Made by a program: the position numbers and the translations under genes. The notes under the pieces are model-generated. The model searched no databases, was not told where the DNA came from, and was given only the letters and a program-made list of their open reading frames with translations. Below, in pieces: positions 22,730 to 64,000 of a stretch of 64,000 nucleotides of DNA (position 1 is the stretch's first letter; the number at the start of each line of letters is the position of its first letter). Origin of the DNA: Lepisosteus oculatus (lineage: Eukaryota > Chordata > Actinopteri > Semionotiformes > Lepisosteidae); contig NC_090716.1 of assembly GCF_040954835.1 (NCBI RefSeq), forward strand, positions 5,691,605 through 5,755,604, written 5' to 3'.

Positions 22730-25700
22730 CCATTTAATTCTATGGAACTCAATGTATAACAACATAACTTACATAAATAACCACAACTTCTAAAACCAAA
22801 GAAAGATAAATGTAATTGCACCAAACCATATTCAATTGATTCCAGGGTAAATTCTGCTTTTGTCAGACTTCTGGAATGAGTGACATTCCATGCATTCTTT
22901 ACATTCTTTACTGGTACCTGTAAAAACACATCAGTCTGCTTCTAACTGTGATTTTCAAATAGCAGTGGATGTGAGGGGTGATAAAGGGATGCATTGACAA
23001 ATACTCTAGATTGGAATTTGTGGAGGAGCCAAGTTCACTGCTGTTATACACACAGTACGTAGAAATATGTGCAGGGACTACTATATTTACATATAATTAA
23101 CATCTTTGTGCTGTGTATTGGTAATAATTGTTGAAGTTATCATTTTCTTTTTTAATAATGCATTAATGCAAATGATCAAATACTAAAGAAAGCCTTCAGC
23201 ATAAATTTGTTTAAAATTGTCCATGTATTACCATGCATGTTTTGTATTAAAAAAGTAATAATGGTGAAAAACATACACATGATGGAACATAGAGTATGTA
23301 GCTAATGGAGTGACATACCAATCTTTTGTGGCTGTTTTAAAGCAATGCCCTCTTTTTCTGTGTCTATATCAGAATGTATAAAATGCTGTAAAACCTGTAA
23401 CAGATTTATGTCTGATCAGGCTTTTTCACCATATCCACTGGGAGGTTTCTAATGGCAAGTGTCCAGCTGGTGAATTAGATGCACACTATTAATAATCACA
23501 GGCAACACATCTGCTGAGACAGTGCCATCCTTGTCTCCCCAATAAACTGAGTAATGATAGAAGCTAAAATGCAATACGTGAAATATGCATGAGGCCTTTT
23601 GTTTTCCTTGACATTTTATTTTACTATATACTTGGGATCAAATAAATACAATGCTCTAAGTATAACATCAAACCATCCATCAGCCAATGAAAAAACAAAA
23701 CAGCCCGTTCAAAGTATGCATTTCCCATGGTCCTGTATACTCAAGTACAGTTATGCGATCACTTGAAATATAGATGTTAAAATATCCAAGTTATGAGCGA
23801 AGTGACATAAACACTTTTTGAGGTGTACATACATATATATGTATAGATATTGTACATGATTGTGTATTGCATGTGCTGCACTTGTACATAAAAATTGCTT
23901 AACTCCTTAAACTTAAATTACTTTCGTGATCACAGCACAAATGCTAGTGATGAAAGGAGGGGGTGTTTGTATGCACAATATATAATTAAAAATTATGTAG
24001 CCATGCTGAAAGTTGTATAACACATTGTGAGTATTGCTTTCAGCACAATGAGCAGGATATGTATTATTGTGCTTCTGTGAAACAAAACCATGAGTCATCA
24101 CAAGTCAAACTTAATGAAAGTTACTGTATTCCCAGAACATATACTAACTATAAAAAACATCGAAAGTTACAGGTTGATTTAAGACATGGATAACCTGTGT
24201 GTGAGTTGTAAAATATGTTATTTAAAACAAAAAGATTTCTATGCAAATAATGCCACTGTTTTCCATTTTCAACTGTATATGATCACATCCACTACCAGCA
24301 CATTTCAGCCAAGAGGAATGCACTTCATCCTCAGTAGAAGCCAGAACAAAGGGTGTTTATTTATTTATCATGATCTTTGTCTCAAAAATGCTGGTCTTGT
24401 GTTTCAGTAAGTGGTGGGCTTTTGATATGTGCAGCATATGCTAAATAACATCTTCTATAAGGAAAGCCCCCTAGAAATATAAATTAAACATCTATTTTTG
24501 CCTTACTGGTCTTCTTTACTAATAAAGAATGTGGGGGAACATTTTCGTTTGCTGTATTCTATTTGTTTTGTGCATCTTCTGTGACCAGTGCATTCCTTTT
24601 CATGCAGCAGCTGGTAGGTGTGAAAAAGCAGTCTTCTTCTATTTATAAAGAGGAGGCAGAGAGAAGGAAGTGAGAGGGCATGGGGCACTCTGCTGTTCTG
24701 AAACGACAGAGTCAGGAGTTAAGTCTGGTTAGAAAGCGCCAATCTTCTCCACTCCTTTTGGTTCGTCCATTTACTTGAATAAAACAAATGAATTATGGAA
24801 TAGGGAGGGGACTGGAAGAAAACAATGAGCAAGAGCCCTTTGTGTGAGAACTAATTTTAATACTTTTTTTCTCATGTTTTAATGTTCTGATGTTCTTCTA
24901 TCAGAAAGTCACAGCCTGTATTTCGGGACATTTTTAATGAAGCACTTCCCAGAAATCCATGCACTCCCAGTTAAAAGCACAACTGAAGTCCCATCTTTCC
25001 CACAACCATACTGCAGTTATTGTCACTTTGTGGATGCACCAGAGGGCTTTAAGGCCGTTATATTATCCTGGTAAATTGGGAAAAGAAAGGAAAATAGAAC
25101 ACAACGAGGTGTGGAGAGCTTAACCTTTGACCTCCATCTATTCAGAAAGGATGTTCATGACTAATTACAGTAATTTAGAGTGATAGGTCCCTCAAGGCAG
25201 GGGGAAAGGCTGGGGTCAGTGAAATGACTAGGGGTGTCAATATGGTCAGGTAATGGTAAATTATTTAAATGAAACAGGAAACAGTAGTATTAGTAATCTG
25301 AGTGCTTTATGGTATAAAGATTGATTTCAAACATATTGTTTCTTATTAAATAACTTCTGGCCATGTAAGAATATAACAGCTAAAAACACACCCCAGACAA
25401 AGCCATAAAATAAAGGCTTGCATCTTAAACAATTGATTGACATTTTCATCTTTTTCAACCCTTCCTGTCTTCAGTCTCATGTGGGCACATTTCTCTTTGA
25501 CAAAGAAACGTCAGTATAGTCTTTAATTATTCACGCACGATGGTTAGAGGCTGGTACAGTATATGGAAAAATGTGGGCATAATTTTAAAAAAGCCCTTTT
25601 GGCTCCGACCATACAGTACATCTCCAATGGCTGCATGAATGTGAGACTGTGAGGCAGATTTTAGGAAGGAAATAAACATTTTAGTCGATTTTAGTAAGAA
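22730..25700. other. Intergenic spacer upstream of PPFIA1
   Basis: No exon, RNA gene or intact repeat recognised. Short frames only. Possible conserved non-coding elements cannot be judged without an alignment. Confidence 0.55.
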
Positions 25701-25709
25701 AATAAAAAA

Positions 25710-25790
25710 AAAGGTTACAAACAAAATCAGGCCATTAGGCCCATCTAACTCAATTGGTTACTAGTAGTCAATTGGGGGCAGTTTACCTGA
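25710..25790 (-). mobile_element. Fragment of the interspersed repeat family seen at 12435-12640 and 59030-59215
   Basis: GGTTACAAACAAAATCAGGC then CATTAGGCCCATCTAACTC is the reverse of the 3' end of the copy at 59030-59215. It abuts the PPFIA1 promoter region on its left. Confidence 0.5.
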
Positions 25791-25799
25791 CTTCACTTG

Positions 25800-26360
25800 A
25801 TTTTGGAGGGGGTATTCCCGTATTTAATTCCGGGGATAACCTCAGAGGGCGCTGCAGTTTGGAAGTGGATACTTCCCAGCGCGCAGTGCACGTTGGGAAC
25901 GTCACGCAGTGATTTATTGGAGAACAGGAAACTGGAGATAACGAGAGCCGAGGCTCCAGCACGGAAAGGGAGAGAAGTAGTTCTGACAGAAGAGGACGAC
26001 CAAACCGGGGTTGAACCCTGTTACATTAACGGGCGCTGGATGACTTCGGCCTCGGGCATCCCGGAAACAAAGGAATCCGGGACATCTGTATTTCCGAACT
26101 GAGGATAAATTGGGATTTTTATCGACTAAGGAGTTTCAAGTATCCCCTCTGCTTCTCACTGCTCCTCGGATCCCTTGGAAAAGGAGTCTGCTTTTCTTCT
26201 GGGCTGGTGACGCGGCTGAAAGGAGAGACCCTCGACAACAGAGAAGCAGCGAAGAGGAAATACTGTACCAATTCGATGTTTTCTGTCCGGCGTCCTCCTA
26301 GCTGTTTGCGATGGCTCCCTGGTTAATAGAAACTGGATTATAACGCGTTGCGGGCCCGAT
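25800..26360 (+). promoter_or_regulatory. ppfia1: Likely PPFIA1 CpG-rich promoter and transcription start region
   Basis: CpG density and GC content rise sharply from about 25840 against AT-rich flanks (CAGCGCGCAGTGCACG, GGAACGTCACGCAG, CCGGAAAC). It contains a CTCF-like core AGAGGGCGCTGCAG near 25845 and GGAA/TTCC ETS-type sites. No TATA box, as expected for a housekeeping promoter. The exact start site is not visible. Confidence 0.6.
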
Positions 26361-26837
26361 CGCTGGTTGCAGCTAAAGAAGATAAAAATTGCAGGATTGC
26401 CTTAGTTTACATCTGTTTTCCAGGAGCGTTTGATATTATTATCCCACTAACACTGTGGGTATTTGTAGGAGGTTATTATGATTGGCTGTGATCGTTATAT
26501 TTTACCTTAATAAGGTAACTTAGTTGTTTTTTAGCGCTCGTAGTTCTTAAAATACATCATTAATTCAGGAAGTCACGGGAATCCAAGTCTCTTTCGCTCT
26601 TTCGGGCCTTTGGGATTTTCTTTTTTGCCATCTGGGTAGCTGTTTAATATTTTATTTTACGTCTTTGATGGATTTATTACTGTTGGATGGCTTGGAGGAT
26701 ACCTGATAGCACTTTAAATATTGTTTTTCGTTTTTTAAAAAGCTGCTAATAACAATAATCATAAAGGATTGTATTAACAAGCTCATACAAGAGGGGAAAG
26801 TGGAATTGACAGAAGATATTTCCTCCTCTCTGGCAAG
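25900..26837 (+). other. ppfia1: Putative non-coding first exon (5' UTR) of PPFIA1
   Basis: The CpG-rich block runs into a candidate donor, TCTGGCAAG|GTAAAC, at 26838. Mammalian PPFIA1 also starts translation in its second exon. The 5' limit is a guess, and another donor (AAG|GTAACT at about 26514) is possible. Open frames in this block are not conserved protein. Confidence 0.35.
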
Positions 26838-29056
26838 GTAAACAGTGTTCTTTGTGTATTTATAAATATGGAGGGAGACAGCGGTTTCTTAACCCCCTCG
26901 TTTTCTATTGAAAAGTGTTCCTTTGTTTTAGCTAAGCATCCGACTGTAACGCCTGCACACTTGCAACAACAGAGGGTTACTTTTTCTAAGTTTTTTATTT
27001 ATTTAAATTGTTTATGAATTTGCAAATACAGTGTCTGATGCAAGGTGAGTTAGCTTTCTTTATGTAAGGCTTCGAGATCACGCAGCTCCATTATCGTGCT
27101 GTACAAAGCCTTTAAATGAGCAGACACCTCTAAGAGGGCAGTGGAAAACTTAATTGCTTGGTTACCTACTGGGCCTCTGGCTCGCGAATGGAACTAATCA
27201 ATACACACACACAGTGCGTCACTGGCGCACAGTAAACTGTTGAATAAGCGCTTTTCACAAAACTGTTACAGCTTTTCCTTCATTCTGTTACTCCAGACGA
27301 ACACATCTGCTCTGACAGGTAGCCGCCTCCGCTTATTTTTATCATAAAGGGTGCAGAGCATCATTTTTAGACCGAATAATGTACCTATATAAAAAGACCC
27401 TCTCCGCTTTTTTTAAACGAGTTTAATATACAGTAAAACTGGTTTCATTTGAATTCCATTTTTTACATTTAAATTGGTTTTCTTTCACAATAAAGGCCAA
27501 TACTTTATAAAAACGAAATTAGAATAGGAGAATTGGCAGCTTAGTTCTATCCAGCGTATGCTGTACCAATACTGCACAGGAAGGATCTTGGTTGTTTTTC
27601 AGGGGGTTGGAATTCGTAAACATTGAGTCTGCTCGAGCTGAAAATATTTCCCTGTGGTGACACATTGTGAGTTTATGAAGAGAAGACCAACGTGATTATT
27701 TAAATTCTGCGCTCAATTTATTTTCTTCCCAGTAGAAGAACCAAATATTTTAAGTCAGAGGGTTTTTTCCTGTTTATTACTCTGATGTCCTTTCTGATGA
27801 TTTATTTGTAAGACATAAACTTCATTTTGAGCAACCAATAGACAGAAGTATGTATCTCTTTAAAGCGTGTGTCCTAAGTGAATGATCATGAATTATCCCA
27901 GTACATTAAGCTTGAAAGCCTGCATTTCTAAGTCACTCCAGGCATTCTTTATGCAGTCAGTAATGCATTTAAGATAATTTCCAGGACCACAGATCTTCCA
28001 CATTATCAGTTTAAATGGATACAGCACTCTGTGTCAATGGAAAACTAAAAAATAACTTATTGATAACAGATATTGAAGTGCCTAAAAAGTATTGTCCAGA
28101 TAGATTGTCCTTTTTAATTTTCCTCACAAATTGATTGACATTTATGGGTGTACTTTGTTCCTGTCTGTGTGTCCTCAGACCTACCCGTTCAATAGCTAAT
28201 AAGTAGATAATATTAACCTTTGCCCCACGCTGTGTATCTTTGTAATCAGAACATGTTTTCTGAATAAAAACACCCATACTCCTTAGTTAAGTACAATTAA
28301 ACTGCAAATTGTTGAAAGAGCTGCTATCATTAAACCAATAGAAGAATGTTGACATGCAAGTAAGTGGGATTGACTCTTGTGTAAGTGCTATGTTGTAAAG
28401 GGATATTATTCTGATTTCTATTTTTGACAGTGCATTTGATAAACGAAAACTAAATGCCTTTAATATTAGGAGCTCTATATCTGATGGCCATAAACGTCTT
28501 CCTGAGGACAAATTGCCCAGTGTTGGACATTTGGTTGTAAGGAGCACTGAGCTGAACACAATGGTTTCTGACATGCAAGCCATAAAAAGCAAGTGCCTTT
28601 AGCACTGAATGAATGTCTTCAACTAGGGATTTTAAAAGGCATTGCTCTATTGTTTACTGTTTTTTTTTTATCCCACATTTTGTCTGGAGCTTGACTGGTA
28701 ATTCCTGTAATGTATTGCAGAATGTCATAGATCTTGACCTGGTTGTGACATTTCCTGGGACTTAACTACAACAAAAACCCTGGAAAATAAAGTTGTAATA
28801 GTAAAAGGCGGTCAATCTGCAGAGCCTAGCTTTTCATTGTGCAGCGGTTGCTATGGCTTTTGTTTTTATCCTGGTGTCCTAAATTGTGCTTCGCTTCTGC
28901 AGAAACCTCAACAGAAGGTCCAGTTCTTTCAAATTAAGATGTGCTGGAACCGAAGTCCGCGTCGGGGCCACTGCTTCTGATTTGAAGAAGGCTTGACCGG
29001 GGTGAGGGTAGTGCCAGTGTACCTTGAGCTTTACTTACTGTGCCCTCCTCCTCCAG
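26838..29056 (+). other. Putative PPFIA1 intron in the 5' UTR
   Basis: Between the first exon candidate and the first coding exon. A second moderately CpG-containing stretch lies at about 27050-27330. No repeat recognised. The minus-strand 101-codon frame at 28287-28592 shows no family resemblance. Confidence 0.5.

Positions 29057-64000
<34,944 letters not shown>

Noticed and set aside
25797..26301. Plus-strand frames in the PPFIA1 CpG island
   Set aside because: Open because GC-rich; no similarity to a protein, and family knowledge places a non-coding exon here.

Overview
The window is vertebrate nuclear DNA, most likely from a ray-finned fish outside the crown teleosts (gar, bowfin or sturgeon-like). 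I infer this from the spliced genes, AT-rich introns of moderate length, fish-type SINE and LINE-tail repeats, a Tc1-like transposon, and gene order. The species cannot be fixed from sequence alone.

Three protein genes lie head to tail on the + strand: the last six coding exons of ANO1 (anoctamin-1/TMEM16A, 48-8477), the complete two-exon FADD (14729-16190), and PPFIA1 (liprin-alpha-1) from its CpG-rich promoter (about 25.8-26.8 kb) through its second SAM-domain exon at 63734. PPFIA1 runs off the right edge. ANO1-FADD-PPFIA1, all in one direction, is the order on human 11q13, so this is a conserved synteny block; CTTN would be expected further right. The genes are not a pathway: ANO1 is a calcium-activated chloride channel, FADD a death-receptor adaptor, PPFIA1 a scaffold of adhesion sites and presynaptic active zones.

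Layout: 1-8.5 kb ANO1 3' exons; 8.5-14.1 kb ANO1 3' UTR and spacer; 14.1-14.7 kb a compact FADD upstream region with two divergent CTCF-like motifs and an ISRE/IRF-like element; 14.7-16.9 kb FADD; 16.9-25.7 kb a gene-free spacer with decayed transposons (a Tc1/mariner-like fragment, a tRNA-SINE and a minus-strand hAT-like relic); 25.8-29.3 kb PPFIA1 promoter, 5' UTR exon and first coding exon; 29.3-41.3 kb a large first coding intron; 41.3-63.7 kb 23 further constitutive PPFIA1 exons plus three putative in-frame alternative exons. A Tc1-like element of about 1.5 kb with a broken transposase sits in a late PPFIA1 intron.

I found no prokaryote-style system, CRISPR array, rRNA or functional tRNA gene. 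The points most worth checking are the three unassigned phase-compatible cassette exon candidates in PPFIA1, a GC 5' splice site in the same gene, the paired CTCF-like motifs plus ISRE before FADD, and a foldback repeat family with one copy in the FADD 3' UTR.
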